DNA from: Lentzea atacamensis
GTDB lineage: Bacteria; Actinomycetota; Actinomycetes; Mycobacteriales; Pseudonocardiaceae
Length of the DNA stretch: 64,000 bases
Assembly (NCBI RefSeq): GCF_003269295.1
Contig: NZ_QLTT01000011.1
Coordinates: forward strand, 62,001 to 126,000
Direction of reading: 5' to 3'
Shown: positions 48,024 through 57,204 of the stretch, piece after piece
Layout: the number at the start of each line of letters is the position of its first letter
Position numbering within the stretch: the stretch's first letter is position 1
Notes under the pieces: model-generated
Databases searched by the model: none
The model's input: the letters and a program-made list of their open reading frames with translations, nothing else
Told to the model about the DNA's origin: nothing
Translations under genes and position numbers: made by a program

Positions 48024-51000
48024 CTACAGAGCAGTGCACTGTCCTGCCTTCGGCCCCTTCACCTCGTTCGGGAAGCCGTTGTTCGACGGTTCCGGGTTGT
48101 TGCCCGTGCAGGACAGCGGGCCGCCGACGCTCGAGAAGGCGACGACCGACCTGGTCCTGTTCGACGTCAGTGACACAGGGCCACCGACCGAGGTGTTCTC
48201 CAGGGCGACTTCCGACGACGTGGCGTGCGCCGTCACCGGGCCGCCGACCTTCACGCCGACCAGCACCACGGAAGCGGCGTCCGTCGCCGACAGCGGGCCC
48301 TTGATCTCGCCGCCGAACATCAGCAGCGTGGCGCCCTTGGCGACCGTGACGGGGCCGTTGATCGTGGCACCGTCCACACAGGTCACGCCCTTGGCCTGCA
48401 GGCCGCCGTCCACCGTGCCGGTCACCGTCGTGGTGCAGGCGGGCAGCGGCTTCGACATCAGCTCGAACTCCGCCAGTGCGACGTCCTCCGAGAACTCCAG
48501 GCGGTAGAAGTTGTAGCGGCCCGGCGACGCGATCTTGAACGACCGGGTGTACTGCTGCCACTGGAAGTTCTCGCCGGAGCGCTTGTCGACCGTTGCCCAC
48601 GTCTTGCCGTCGTAGGAGGCCTTGAGCTCCCAGGACGACGGGGACTTGCCCGACTTCGCGTTGGTCAGCGTGTAGAACTCCGCCTTCTCCTTGGCGTCGG
48701 CCGCCTTGAAGTCGAACGTGCGGACCACCGCGGAGGTGCCGGAGTTGTTGTCCACCAGAGCAGCCGTGGACACACCCGCGGACACGTCGCGCAGCGGCGT
48801 CGGAACCGCGTCACCGGTGGTGATCGAGTCCGGCACGTCGCCTGCGCCCGTACCCCACGCCGACGGCGCCGGGCCCATGTCGAAGTCGATCGTGGCGCCG
48901 GCCGCGAGCACGTCGTGCGGCAGCGACGTCTTGTTCCACGCCTTGCCGTTGACCTTCACGCCCTGGACGTAGATGTTCTTCGCGCTGTTCTTCGGCGCGT
49001 TGATCACCAGCTTCTTGCCGTTCTCCAGCTTCACGGTCGCCTTGGTGAACAGCGGCGAACCGATCGCGTAGGCCGGCTTGCCCATCTGCAACGGGTAGAA
49101 GCCCAGCGACGAGAACAGGTGCCACGCGGACATCTCGCCGTTGTCCTCGTCACCGGCGTAGCCCTGACCCTGCTCGGAACCCACGTACAGGCGCGCCAGG
49201 ATCTCGCGCACCTTCTCCGCGGTGCGGGCGGGCTTGCCGGCGTAGTTGTACATGTAGGCGATGTGGTGCGACGGCTGGTTGGAGTGGCCGTACTGGCCCA
49301 TCCGGACGTCGCGCGCCTCGATCATCTCGTGGATCACGCCGCCATAGCCGCCGGGGAACTTGGCCGTTTCTGGCAGCGTGAAGAACTGGTCGAGCTTCTG
49401 CGCCAGCTTCTCCCGCCCGCCGTACAGGTTCGCGAGGCCCTGTCCGTCGTGCGGCACCGTGAAGGCCATGTTCCAGCCGTTCGTCTCGGTGTAGTCGTAG
49501 CGCCAGTCCTGCGGGTTGTACTTCGCCGGGTCCTCGACGCGCCACGAGCCGTCGATGTTGCGGCCCTGGAAGAAGCCGATCCGCTGGTCGAACGTCAGCA
49601 CGTAGTTCTGGGCGCGGTTGAGGAAGTACTCGTGCTCCTCGGCGTACCGCTTCTCACCCGTCTTCTCGTGCAGCGCCTTCGCCATCGACGCGATGCCGAA
49701 GTCGTTGAGGTAGCCCTCGATCGCCCACGACCACGCCTCGTGCAGCTGGTCGTTCGCGGTGTAGCCGAGGAACACCGACCGGTCCATGCCCTTGCGGCCG
49801 ACGTTGTTGCTCGGCGGCACGACGGACGCGTTCTTCACCGCGGCGTCGTAGGCGGCCTTGATGTCGAAGTTCGACACGCCCTTCAGGTACGCGTCCGCGA
49901 ACGCCACGTCGGAGCTCGTGCCGGTCATCAGGTCGGCGTAACCGGGGGAGGACCAGCGCGAGATCCAGCCGCCGTCCTTGTACTGCTGGACGAAGCCCTC
50001 GGCCATCTCGCCCGCCTTGGAAGGGGTGAAGAGGCTGTAGGCGGGCCAGGTCGTGCGGTAGGTGTCCCAGAAGCCGTTGTTGACGTAGATCTTGCCGTCG
50101 ACGATCTTCGCGCCGGTGCGCGTGGGCGTGTTCTCACCGACCAGAGGCGACACCGGGGACGCGTACTGGATCTTGTCGCCGACCTTCTCGTAGCCCGAGT
50201 TCGGGTACAGGTAGAGCCGGTACATGTTGGAGTACAGCGTGATCAGCTGCTCCTCGGACGCGCCCTCGACGGTGAGGATGCCGAGCACCTTGTCCCACGC
50301 GGCCTGCGCGCGGTCGCGCACCGCCTCGAACGAGTCGGACGCGCTGATCTCCTGGTCGAGGTTGGCGCGCGCCTGGTCGACCGAGATCAGCGAGGTCGCG
50401 ATCTTCAGCTGGACCGTCTTGTCCGCGAACGAGAAGTAGCCGCCGACCGCGTCACGACCGGCACCGGACAAACGGCCGCTCGCCGTCACCGGCCTGTCGA
50501 CCTTGCCGTAGACGAACAGGCGGGTCGCGCCGGTCGAGAGGCCGCTCTTGACGTCCGAGAAGCCCGTGACGACACCAGAAGCGGCGTCCAGGGTGAGACC
50601 ACCGAGGTTGTTGACGTTGTCGAACACCAGGTTCTTCTCACCGGAGTCGGCGAACGTGAACCGGAACACCGCCGCGTGGTCCGTCGGCGCGATCTCGGTC
50701 TTCATGCCGTTCTCGAAGGTCACGCCGTAGTAGTGCGCCTTCGCGACTTCGTTGTCGTGCTTGAACGGCAGCGACCGCAGCGCGCGGTCCTGCGTCGGAG
50801 CCTTGTCCGACGGCATGACCTGGAACGTCTGGCGGTCACCCATCCACGGGCTGGGCTCGTGGGACGCGGTGAACGCCTGCAGCGTCGGCAGGTTCTGCGC
50901 GTTGTTGCGCTGCTGATACTCGTACAGCCAGCTCTGCGAACCCGCGTTGGTCATCGGGGTCCAGAAGTTGAAGCCGTGCGGCACCGCGGTCGCCGGGAAG

Positions 51001-52253
51001 TTGTTGCCCCGCGAGAACGAGCCGTTCGAGTTCGTGCCGCGCGTGGTCAGCACGTAGTCCGAGGGCTTCGCGTACTGCTTCGTGACGACGTCGCCGATCC
51101 TGATGTCGTCGAACCAGGCACCGAACTCCGTCGGGCCCTTGGGGCCGTCGTAGGCGACCAGGATCCGCTTGATCGTCTTGCCGGCCGCGACCGCGCCGAT
51201 CGTGGACGCCACCTTGTTCCACTGGTTGGCGTACAGGAACTTGCCCGCGCCCTGGCCCTGCGGCGACAGCACCGCGCCGTGCTGGTCGACCGCCTTGAGG
51301 TCGCTCAGGTACGTGCCGTCGGAGAACGCGAGATCCACCGACGAGTACGTGCTCGGGTAGTTCAGGTTGTCGGTCACGAAGTCCGGGAAGACCATGTACG
51401 ACAGCTCGGTCTTCTGCTCGACCTTGATGTCGACGTCGAAGACCTTGTTGTAGCTGTAGGCCCGGCCCTCGGTCGTGTGCCTGCCCTGGGCGCGGAACGC
51501 CTTCACGCCCGTCCAGCCGACCCGTGCCTTGGACGTGTAACCGCCCGTGGGGCCGTTGCCGACGACGCTGCGCATGTTCGGCGCCGGTGGGTTCGTGGAG
51601 CCGTCGGAGAGCTGCACCTCGGCGAGCTGCACGATGTTCGGGGAGCCGCTGTTCAGCGTGATGTCGAGCTTGTACTGGGTGAACGCCGCCGGAGCGGCGA
51701 TGTCGTAGAGCTTGGTCTGGAAGCGCTCGGCGAACGTCTCGCCGGTGCGGGTGTCGAGCACGGTCCAGTCGGTGCCGTTGTTCGAGCCCTGCAGGGTCCA
51801 GTTCTTCGGGTCGCGCTCGGGGGCGTCGTTGGCCGATGAGAGCGCGTACTTCTTGATCGTCTGAGCTTGGGCGAACGTGAACTTCGCCCAGGCGGTGTTG
51901 GTGAAGACCAGCCACTTGGTGTTCACGCTGCCATCGGTGAGGTTCGCCGCGTACTCGCCGGCGTCCGCGTACTCCCCGTTGGCGGTCACCGTGGCGTGCT
52001 CGGCGACGTTGCCGGGGATGCCCGTGCCGTCCGAACCGATCACGCCCGCCGACTTCGGCTTGCCCGCCGCGTCGGTCTCGACCGTGCTGATCCACGACGG
52101 TTGGGGTTGACCGTCCTCAAAGGACGACGAAAAGCCCACGCCTGACTCCTCGGGTGCGGCGGCCGCGTAGCCGTTGGTGACGCCGCACACCAGTGTCGCA
52201 GTGATCGCAACGCTCAACAGTGCCGTTGTTCGTCTCTTCCCCAGTTGCCTCAT
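48024..52253 (-). CDS. Secreted GH92 alpha-1,2-mannosidase-family glycosidase
   Basis: 1409 aa from ATG 52253 (GAAGGG RBS 5 nt upstream); the frame extends to 52388. Sec signal (RRTTALLSVAITATLVCGVT) with cleavage near AAAAPEES. An F5/8C-like carbohydrate-binding domain follows (VNTKWLVFTNTAWAKFTFA), then a second beta domain. The GH92 catalytic domain starts at RGNNFPATAVPHGFNFWTP and includes YKDGGWISRWSSPGYADLM and GQYGHSNQPSHHIAYMY. It ends with PAYAIGSPLFTKATVKLENG. Another F5/8C-like module and a ~110-aa repetitive C-terminus follow. GH92 enzymes are Ca-dependent exo-mannosidases acting on mannans or glycoproteins. Confidence 0.9.
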   Translation of the reverse strand: MRQLGKRRTTALLSVAITATLVCGVTNGYAAAAPEESGVGFSSSFEDGQPQPSWISTVETDAAGKPKSAGVIGSDGTGIPGNVAEHATVTANGEYADAGEYAANLTDGSVNTKWLVFTNTAWAKFTFAQAQTIKKYALSSANDAPERDPKNWTLQGSNNGTDWTVLDTRTGETFAERFQTKLYDIAAPAAFTQYKLDITLNSGSPNIVQLAEVQLSDGSTNPPAPNMRSVVGNGPTGGYTSKARVGWTGVKAFRAQGRHTTEGRAYSYNKVFDVDIKVEQKTELSYMVFPDFVTDNLNYPSTYSSVDLAFSDGTYLSDLKAVDQHGAVLSPQGQGAGKFLYANQWNKVASTIGAVAAGKTIKRILVAYDGPKGPTEFGAWFDDIRIGDVVTKQYAKPSDYVLTTRGTNSNGSFSRGNNFPATAVPHGFNFWTPMTNAGSQSWLYEYQQRNNAQNLPTLQAFTASHEPSPWMGDRQTFQVMPSDKAPTQDRALRSLPFKHDNEVAKAHYYGVTFENGMKTEIAPTDHAAVFRFTFADSGEKNLVFDNVNNLGGLTLDAASGVVTGFSDVKSGLSTGATRLFVYGKVDRPVTASGRLSGAGRDAVGGYFSFADKTVQLKIATSLISVDQARANLDQEISASDSFEAVRDRAQAAWDKVLGILTVEGASEEQLITLYSNMYRLYLYPNSGYEKVGDKIQYASPVSPLVGENTPTRTGAKIVDGKIYVNNGFWDTYRTTWPAYSLFTPSKAGEMAEGFVQQYKDGGWISRWSSPGYADLMTGTSSDVAFADAYLKGVSNFDIKAAYDAAVKNASVVPPSNNVGRKGMDRSVFLGYTANDQLHEAWSWAIEGYLNDFGIASMAKALHEKTGEKRYAEEHEYFLNRAQNYVLTFDQRIGFFQGRNIDGSWRVEDPAKYNPQDWRYDYTETNGWNMAFTVPHDGQGLANLYGGREKLAQKLDQFFTLPETAKFPGGYGGVIHEMIEARDVRMGQYGHSNQPSHHIAYMYNYAGKPARTAEKVREILARLYVGSEQGQGYAGDEDNGEMSAWHLFSSLGFYPLQMGKPAYAIGSPLFTKATVKLENGKKLVINAPKNSAKNIYVQGVKVNGKAWNKTSLPHDVLAAGATIDFDMGPAPSAWGTGAGDVPDSITTGDAVPTPLRDVSAGVSTAALVDNNSGTSAVVRTFDFKAADAKEKAEFYTLTNAKSGKSPSSWELKASYDGKTWATVDKRSGENFQWQQYTRSFKIASPGRYNFYRLEFSEDVALAEFELMSKPLPACTTTVTGTVDGGLQAKGVTCVDGATINGPVTVAKGATLLMFGGEIKGPLSATDAASVVLVGVKVGGPVTAHATSSEVALENTSVGGPVSLTSNRTRSVVAFSSVGGPLSCTGNNPEPSNNGFPNEVKGPKAGQCTAL

Positions 52254-52404
52254 TGCAACCCTTCCGCCGCCTTGCCTGCCCCGTTCGCGAGGGAGCGTTT
52301 CTGCAGGTGACATCGTTGTCAAGAGATCGGCCAGAAACTGTCTTCGAACTTGTCCTCTCAACAGTTGCGCGCGTGGTCCACCGCTCAAGATCTAGACTCG
52401 TTCG
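52254..52404. promoter_or_regulatory. Divergent promoter region of GH92 and ROK genes
   Basis: 151 bp. TAGACT at 52393-52398, 6 nt before the ROK GTG at 52405, fits a -10 box of a leaderless message. TTGTCAAGAGA (about 52316-52326) and CCTCTCAACAG (about 52354-52364) are approximate inverted repeats (7 of 11) about 27 nt apart. They could be half-sites for the ROK regulator. Weak evidence. Confidence 0.4.
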
Positions 52405-53574
52405 GTGACCGACCGCAAGCCGCCAGAGGTGGGTACACCAGCGGGCATGCGCGTGCTCAACCAACGCGCTGTGCTGGATCGGTTGCGCCGTCTGGGTGCC
52501 GCCACCCGTCCGCAGATCGCGAAGGACACCGGGCTGTCCAAGCCGACGGTCGGACAGGCTCTCGTCGATCTCGAACGGCACGGCCTGGTGCGCCCGATCG
52601 GCCGCACGACATCCGGGCCCGGACGTTCAGCCGTGGTCTACGAACCGAATCCGGCCGCGGGGTACGTGCTCGGCGTCGACATCGGGCGGGAACGGATCCG
52701 GGCGGCCGTGGCCGACCTGGGCGGATCGGTCGTGGCACGCGTGGACGAGCGCAACCGCAGCCGGTCGGCTTCGGCGCTGGTGCGCACGGTGACGGAGCTG
52801 GCCTCGCACACGGTGGCGGATGCTGGGATGGCTCTCACGGACGTCGTGGTGAAGGTGATCGGCAGCCCCGGCGTGATCGACCAGCGCTCGCGGGTCGTGC
52901 GGCACGCGCCCAACCTGCCGGGGTGGGAGTCCGCGGGCGTGCTCGACGGGCTGGAATCGTCGCTGGGGCCGGTCGTGATCGTGGAGAACGACGCCAACCT
53001 GGCCGCATTGGGCGAGCACGTCTACGGGGCGGCTCAGGACGCTCGCGTGTTCGTGTGCGTCACCGTCGGCACCGGTGTGGGCATGGGCATCGTCGTGGAC
53101 GGCGTGCTGTTCCGCGGCGCGCACGGGGCGGCGGGCGAGGTCGGGTTCCTGCCGTTCGGCAAGGCCACTTCGGATGTCCAGCGTGGACAGCTGGAGGACG
53201 CCGCGGCGGCGGAATCCGTTGTGGCGCTGGCACATGAACGCGGACTGCCGGCGCGCTCGGCCCGTCAGGTGTTCGCCGCCGCGCGTTCGGGTGACGCGCA
53301 GGCGCTCGAAGTCGTGCGGATCGAGGCGGAACGGCTGGCGTTCCTGGTGGCCTCCGTCGCCGCGGTGATCGACCCCGAACTGGTCGTTCTGGGTGGTGGC
53401 GTCGGGTCGAACGTCGACTTGCTGCTCGCTCCGATGGAAGCTTCGCTGCGCACGATGACGCCGCTGGCGCCCCCGATCGCCGCGGGTTCGCTGGGTGACG
53501 GCGCGGTGCTCTCCGGAGCTCTCGCGATGGGCCTGCGAGCCGCCCGCGAACTCGTCTTCGAAGTGACTCTCTGA
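52405..53574 (+). CDS. ROK-family transcriptional regulator (NagC/XylR-like)
   Basis: 389 aa. N-terminal winged HTH (RLRRLGAATRPQIAKDTGLS, KPTVGQALVDLERHGLV). ROK domain with ATP/sugar-binding GVDIGRERIRAAVADLGG, catalytic-loop equivalents in VENDANLAALGEH, and GTGVGMGIVVDGVLFRG. The zinc-binding Cys cluster of ROK kinases is not seen, fitting a regulator, not a kinase. The divergent GH92 gene is the probable target, with a mannose-type sugar as the likely effector. Confidence 0.88.
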   Translation: MTDRKPPEVGTPAGMRVLNQRAVLDRLRRLGAATRPQIAKDTGLSKPTVGQALVDLERHGLVRPIGRTTSGPGRSAVVYEPNPAAGYVLGVDIGRERIRAAVADLGGSVVARVDERNRSRSASALVRTVTELASHTVADAGMALTDVVVKVIGSPGVIDQRSRVVRHAPNLPGWESAGVLDGLESSLGPVVIVENDANLAALGEHVYGAAQDARVFVCVTVGTGVGMGIVVDGVLFRGAHGAAGEVGFLPFGKATSDVQRGQLEDAAAAESVVALAHERGLPARSARQVFAAARSGDAQALEVVRIEAERLAFLVASVAAVIDPELVVLGGGVGSNVDLLLAPMEASLRTMTPLAPPIAAGSLGDGAVLSGALAMGLRAARELVFEVTL

Positions 53575-53581
53575 GAGTAGT

Positions 53582-53610
53582 CGAGTGACCCCTACCTGGT
53601 AGTTCACTCA
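53582..53610. terminator. Hairpin after the ROK gene
   Basis: GAGTGA/TTCACTC arms around CTACC/GGTAG, starting 8 nt after the ROK stop. Suitable as its terminator. Confidence 0.55.
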
Positions 53611-53700
53611 ATTGTCGTAACTGTTAACGGTGTTTTGTGGCTTAGCGTTACCGGAACCTCCACCTGGAGGGTGTTGTGTCCTTCCGTTGCAAGGGGAGTC

Positions 53701-53784
53701 GGTAGGGGGATGCGGGGGACGTAGCCCCCTACCGGCCGTGCACTGGGCAGGTGCCGCGCCCGCACCATCAGCCTGCCCAGTGCA
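53701..53784. terminator. Two strong hairpins between ROK and acyl-CoA dehydrogenase genes
   Basis: First: GGTAGGGGG (53701-53709) with CCCCCTACC (53725-53733). Second: TGCACTGGGCAGG (53739-53751) with CCTGCCCAGTGCA (53772-53784), 13 perfect pairs and a 20-nt loop. The second lies 12 nt from the end of the minus-strand acyl-CoA dehydrogenase gene and is probably its terminator. Confidence 0.75.
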
Positions 53785-53795
53785 GTAACCGGGGG

Positions 53796-55670
53796 TCAGC
53801 GCGGTGTGGGCCTGTGCACGTTGGCCACCGTCGACTCGCGATGCGTCGCGTCCGCGATCCACCGACCTGGGATGGACGCGTCGATCACGCCCTCCTCCAG
53901 CCACGTGTAGTTGCCGTCCATGACCTGCTTGGCCAGCAGCACGTCGCTGTCGTCGGTGTTCTTCCACAGCCTCTCGAACAGCTCGTCGACCCGGATCCGC
54001 GCCTGCTTGGCGAACGCGTCCGCGAGCTGCTGGGAGTTGGGGTTCTGGTCCTGCGCGGCCCGGACGCACGCGGCGCTGATCGCGAACAGCTCGGCGCCGA
54101 TGTCCACGATCCGGCTGAGGAACCGCTGCTTGCGCTCCATCTTCCCCTGCCACCGCGACATGGCGTAGAACGTCTGCCGCGCCAGCTTGCGCGCCGACCG
54201 CTCGACGAACCGCAGGTGCTTGGCCAGCGGCCCGAACTCGGTGTACGCGGCGGGGCTCTGCCCCTTGCCGACGACGAGCGTGGGCAGCCACTTGGCGTAG
54301 AACCCGCCGGCCTTCGCCGCGGCCTTCATCTTCGCCTGGCGGTCGGCGTCGGGGTCGATGATGTCGCCGGCCACCGACAGGTGCGCGTCGACGGCCTCGC
54401 GCGCGATCAGCAGGTGCATGATCTCCGTGGAGCCTTCGAAGATGCGGTTGATGCGCAGGTCGCGCAGGACCTGCTCGGCCGCGATGCCGCGTTCTCCGCG
54501 CGCCGCCTGGCTTTCCGCCGTCTCGTAGCCGCGTCCGCCGCGGATCTGGACCAGTTCGTCCGCGACGAGCCAGGCCTTCTCACTCGCGTAGAGCTTGGCG
54601 AGCGCGGCCTCGATGCGGATGTCGTGCTTGCCGGCGTCCGCCAGCTCGGAACTGAGGTCCAGCACGGCTTCCAGCGCGTACGCCGTCGCCGCGATGTAGG
54701 CGATCTTGCCCGCGATGGCCTCGTGCTTGCCGACCGGCAGGCCCCACTGCGTGCGCGCGGAGCCCCACTCACGCGCGATCTTCAGGCACCACTTGGCACT
54801 GCCCGCGCAGAGGGCGGGAAGGCTCAGGCGGCCGGTGTTGAGGGTGGCCAGGGCGATCTTGAGGCCGGCCCCCTCCTTGCCGATGAGGTTCTTCTTGGGC
54901 ACCCGGACGTTGTGGAACCTGGTCACACCGTTTTCGAGCCCTCGCAGCCCCATGAACGCGTTGCGGTTCTCGACGGTGATGCCCTCGGCGTCGGCTTCGA
55001 CGACGAACGCGCTGATGCCACGCTCCGGCACCTGCGCCATGACGACGAGGAGGTCGGCCACGACACCGTTGGTGGTCCACAGCTTCACGCCGTTGAGGAC
55101 GTAGTCGTCACCGTCGGGCGTCGCGGTGGTGCCGAGGCGCGCGGGGTCACTGCCCACGTCCGGCTCGGTGAGGAGGAACGCCGTGATCTCGCCCTTAGCG
55201 CAGCGCGGCAGGAACTCGGCCTTCTGCTCGGGGCTGCCGAACATCGCGATGGGCTGGGGAACGCCGATGGACTGGTGGGCGGACAGCATGGCGCCGAGCG
55301 CGGGGCTGGCCGAGCCGACCAGCATCAGGGCCTTGTTGTAGTAGACCTGCGTGAGGCCGACGCCACCGTACTCCGGTTTGATCTTCATGCCGAACGCGCC
55401 GAGGTCCTTCAGGCCCTTCAGCACGTCGTCGGGGATCTGCGCGTCCCGTTCGATGACGGTGTTGTCGATGTGGGACTCGGTGAACTCGCGGAGCTTCTTC
55501 AGGAACGCTTCACCGCGCTCGCGGTCCTCGGCCGTGCCACTCGGATGCGGGTGGATGAGGTCGATGCGGAAGTGACCGAGGAAGAGCTCCTTGCCGAAGC
55601 TCGGTCGCTGCCAGCGGGTTTCCCGTGCTTGTTCGGCGACCTGCCTGGCCGCGCGCTCGTCGACGGTCAT
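53796..55670 (-). CDS. Acyl-CoA dehydrogenase (long form, FadE-like)
   Basis: 624 aa, longer than classical ~390-aa enzymes. FAD and substrate motifs: ITAFLLTEPDVGSDPARLGT, VLNGVKLWTTNGVVADLLVV, and later QIRGGRGYETAESQ and RINRIFEGSTEIM. The ~200-aa extra C-terminal helical region (KWLPTLVVGKGQSPAAYTEF onward) matches the extended ACADs of actinobacteria and the VLCAD-like type. It oxidises an acyl-CoA to the trans-2-enoyl-CoA with FAD. Monocistronic; chain length of substrate unknown. Confidence 0.9.
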   Translation of the reverse strand: MTVDERAARQVAEQARETRWQRPSFGKELFLGHFRIDLIHPHPSGTAEDRERGEAFLKKLREFTESHIDNTVIERDAQIPDDVLKGLKDLGAFGMKIKPEYGGVGLTQVYYNKALMLVGSASPALGAMLSAHQSIGVPQPIAMFGSPEQKAEFLPRCAKGEITAFLLTEPDVGSDPARLGTTATPDGDDYVLNGVKLWTTNGVVADLLVVMAQVPERGISAFVVEADAEGITVENRNAFMGLRGLENGVTRFHNVRVPKKNLIGKEGAGLKIALATLNTGRLSLPALCAGSAKWCLKIAREWGSARTQWGLPVGKHEAIAGKIAYIAATAYALEAVLDLSSELADAGKHDIRIEAALAKLYASEKAWLVADELVQIRGGRGYETAESQAARGERGIAAEQVLRDLRINRIFEGSTEIMHLLIAREAVDAHLSVAGDIIDPDADRQAKMKAAAKAGGFYAKWLPTLVVGKGQSPAAYTEFGPLAKHLRFVERSARKLARQTFYAMSRWQGKMERKQRFLSRIVDIGAELFAISAACVRAAQDQNPNSQQLADAFAKQARIRVDELFERLWKNTDDSDVLLAKQVMDGNYTWLEEGVIDASIPGRWIADATHRESTVANVHRPTPR

Positions 55671-55768
55671 GGTTACCTCCGAGTAGGGGTGTGACCCACG
55701 TTACTCGGCGGTAGGCGGATGTCCACCGGTCCGGAGGGTGAAACGGGCGCGGGACGTGCAACGTTCGT

Positions 55769-55957
55769 CTACAGCAGGCCGAGGCTGTTGAACGACATCA
55801 CCACGATGGTGAACACGCCGGCGAACGAGCCTGCGTCGGCGGTCCAGGTCGCGGATCTGCCGGCGTGGTCGGCTTTCTTGACCAGCACCGCCACCAAGGT
55901 CCCGACGACGCCGAACAGAACCGCGATGGTCACGAGTGCCACCTTCAGTGGATCCAT
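55769..55957 (-). CDS. Small membrane protein, two helices
   Basis: 62 aa: helix 1 VALVTIAVLFGVVGTLVAVLV, basic loop KKADHAGRS, helix 2 AGVFTIVVMSFNSLGLL. Coding bias is good and the start ATG is preceded by an AGAAGAGG-like RBS (minus strand AAGAGGTCGCCCTG). Divergent from the RAMA-like gene at 56038. No family recognised. Confidence 0.65.
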   Translation of the reverse strand: MDPLKVALVTIAVLFGVVGTLVAVLVKKADHAGRSATWTADAGSFAGVFTIVVMSFNSLGLL

Positions 55958-56037
55958 CAGGGCGACCTCTTCTCAAGAATAGTTCGTAGGCTCCAGGTGC
56001 TACTGTAGCAGGGGGTCGAGACTGGAATGGAGGTCGC

Positions 56038-56436
56038 GTGGAACGTCTTGAACTCGACCAGGACGTGCATCAGCAAGTGCGCCTGCTGGCGCGAGCCTGG
56101 AGCGTGACGGAGAGCGAGGTCATTCGCCGCTTGGTCAACGCGTTCGTGAACCAAGACGCCGTGGCCGCACCCGCCGCACCCGTAGAGCCTGTTGCGATAT
56201 ATGCGGACTACGAGGGGCACCACGTCGAGGCGGAGTTCCATCCAGCCACCAGAAGGGTCTCCATCACGAGCGGCTCACTCACCGGCCGCTCGTTCAAGAG
56301 TCCGAGCGGTGCCGCCATCGCCGTGGTCCAGGCGCTGAATCCGAGCGTGCACCCCAACCGCAACGGGTGGTCCTTCTGGTTCATTCAGGAGACCGGCCGA
56401 GCGCTTCAGTCGATTCGCTCAAGCAGCAACTCTTAG
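56038..56436 (+). CDS. Ribbon-helix-helix plus RAMA-like domain protein
   Basis: 132 aa, GTG start with GGAGG 5 nt upstream. The N-terminus LELDQDVHQQVRLLARAW and SVTESEVIRRLVNAFVNQ looks like a ribbon-helix-helix DNA-binding unit. The C-terminal half has GSLTGRSFKSPSGAAIAVV at 79-97 and NGWSFW at 109-114. This is the pattern of the RAMA domain (associated with restriction enzymes and adenine methylases) and its relatives. It may be a small DNA-reading regulator. GC and codon use are slightly lower than in the neighbours. Confidence 0.65.
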   Translation: MERLELDQDVHQQVRLLARAWSVTESEVIRRLVNAFVNQDAVAAPAAPVEPVAIYADYEGHHVEAEFHPATRRVSITSGSLTGRSFKSPSGAAIAVVQALNPSVHPNRNGWSFWFIQETGRALQSIRSSSNS

Positions 56437-56517
56437 CAAGTTTGAGAACGCCGTCGTGTGCAACGCGAAGGGCCGCCCCCGCGGAAGCGAGGACGGCCCC
56501 TTACGACGAAGACCGGG

Positions 56518-57204
56518 CTACGGCAGCGGTGCGGCTCCGCGCTTGGCCAGGTAGTCCTTCATCACGTCGAGCTCAGAGGTCTGCGACTTCAGCATGTTGT
56601 CGGCGAGCGTCCGCACGAACGGTTGCCCGGCCTGCCTGGCCGCGTACTCGGCCATCGGCGCCCCGCCCACGTGGTGGCGGATCATCAGCTGGAGGAAGTA
56701 CACCTCGAGGTCGCGGCCCGAGAGCCCGCGCAGCTTCGTGAGCTCCTCGGTGGTGGCCATGCCGGGCATGAGCGGCTGGCCGGGCGTGGCCGTGGTGGCG
56801 CCGTGGCCGTGGATGCCGGCGTCGTTCATCCACGCCATGTACACGCCGTCGGGTGACTGTTCGTGCTCGTTCCACATCATCAGCCAGCCCTTCATCCGCC
56901 CCACCTGTTCGAGCTGGGTGGAGGCGATGTCGAAGGCGAGCTGCCGGATGTCCGGGTCGGTGGACCGGTCGCGGGCGATGTTGGCCATCTGGATGCCCTG
57001 CAGGTGGTGCACCGCCATGTCCTGGCAGAAGCCGACGTCCACGGAGCCGGAGGCCGGTGCCGCGGACGACGTCGAGCCGGGGAGCTTCACGAGCAGGCCG
57101 ATCGCCGCGCCCAGCAGGAGCACGGCGAGCACCGCCGCGGTGATCACGAGGGTCCGAGCGACCCCGGAGGGACGCTCGGACTCGCTGGTTTCCGGTGAGG
57201 TCAT
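56518..57204 (-). CDS. DUF305 membrane-anchored protein
   Basis: 228 aa from ATG 57204 (TGATG overlap with the DUF3105 gene). One N-terminal helix (LVITAAVLAVLLLGAAIGLL), then two DUF305 four-helix units. The first has FCQDMAVHHLQGIQMANIA, the second VYFLQLMIRHHVGGAPMAEYA. The paired His and Met residues are typical of extracytoplasmic metal-binding (possibly copper) ferritin-like proteins. The outside domain faces the periplasmic-like space. Function is unproven. Co-expressed with the DUF3105 protein. Confidence 0.85.
   Translation of the reverse strand: MTSPETSESERPSGVARTLVITAAVLAVLLLGAAIGLLVKLPGSTSSAAPASGSVDVGFCQDMAVHHLQGIQMANIARDRSTDPDIRQLAFDIASTQLEQVGRMKGWLMMWNEHEQSPDGVYMAWMNDAGIHGHGATTATPGQPLMPGMATTEELTKLRGLSGRDLEVYFLQLMIRHHVGGAPMAEYAARQAGQPFVRTLADNMLKSQTSELDVMKDYLAKRGAAPLP

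Noticed and set aside
48225..51839. 1204-codon open frame on the plus strand
   Set aside because: Antisense to the GH92 gene; very rich in Arg, Val and Leu with no domain. Such shadows are expected opposite long high-GC genes.
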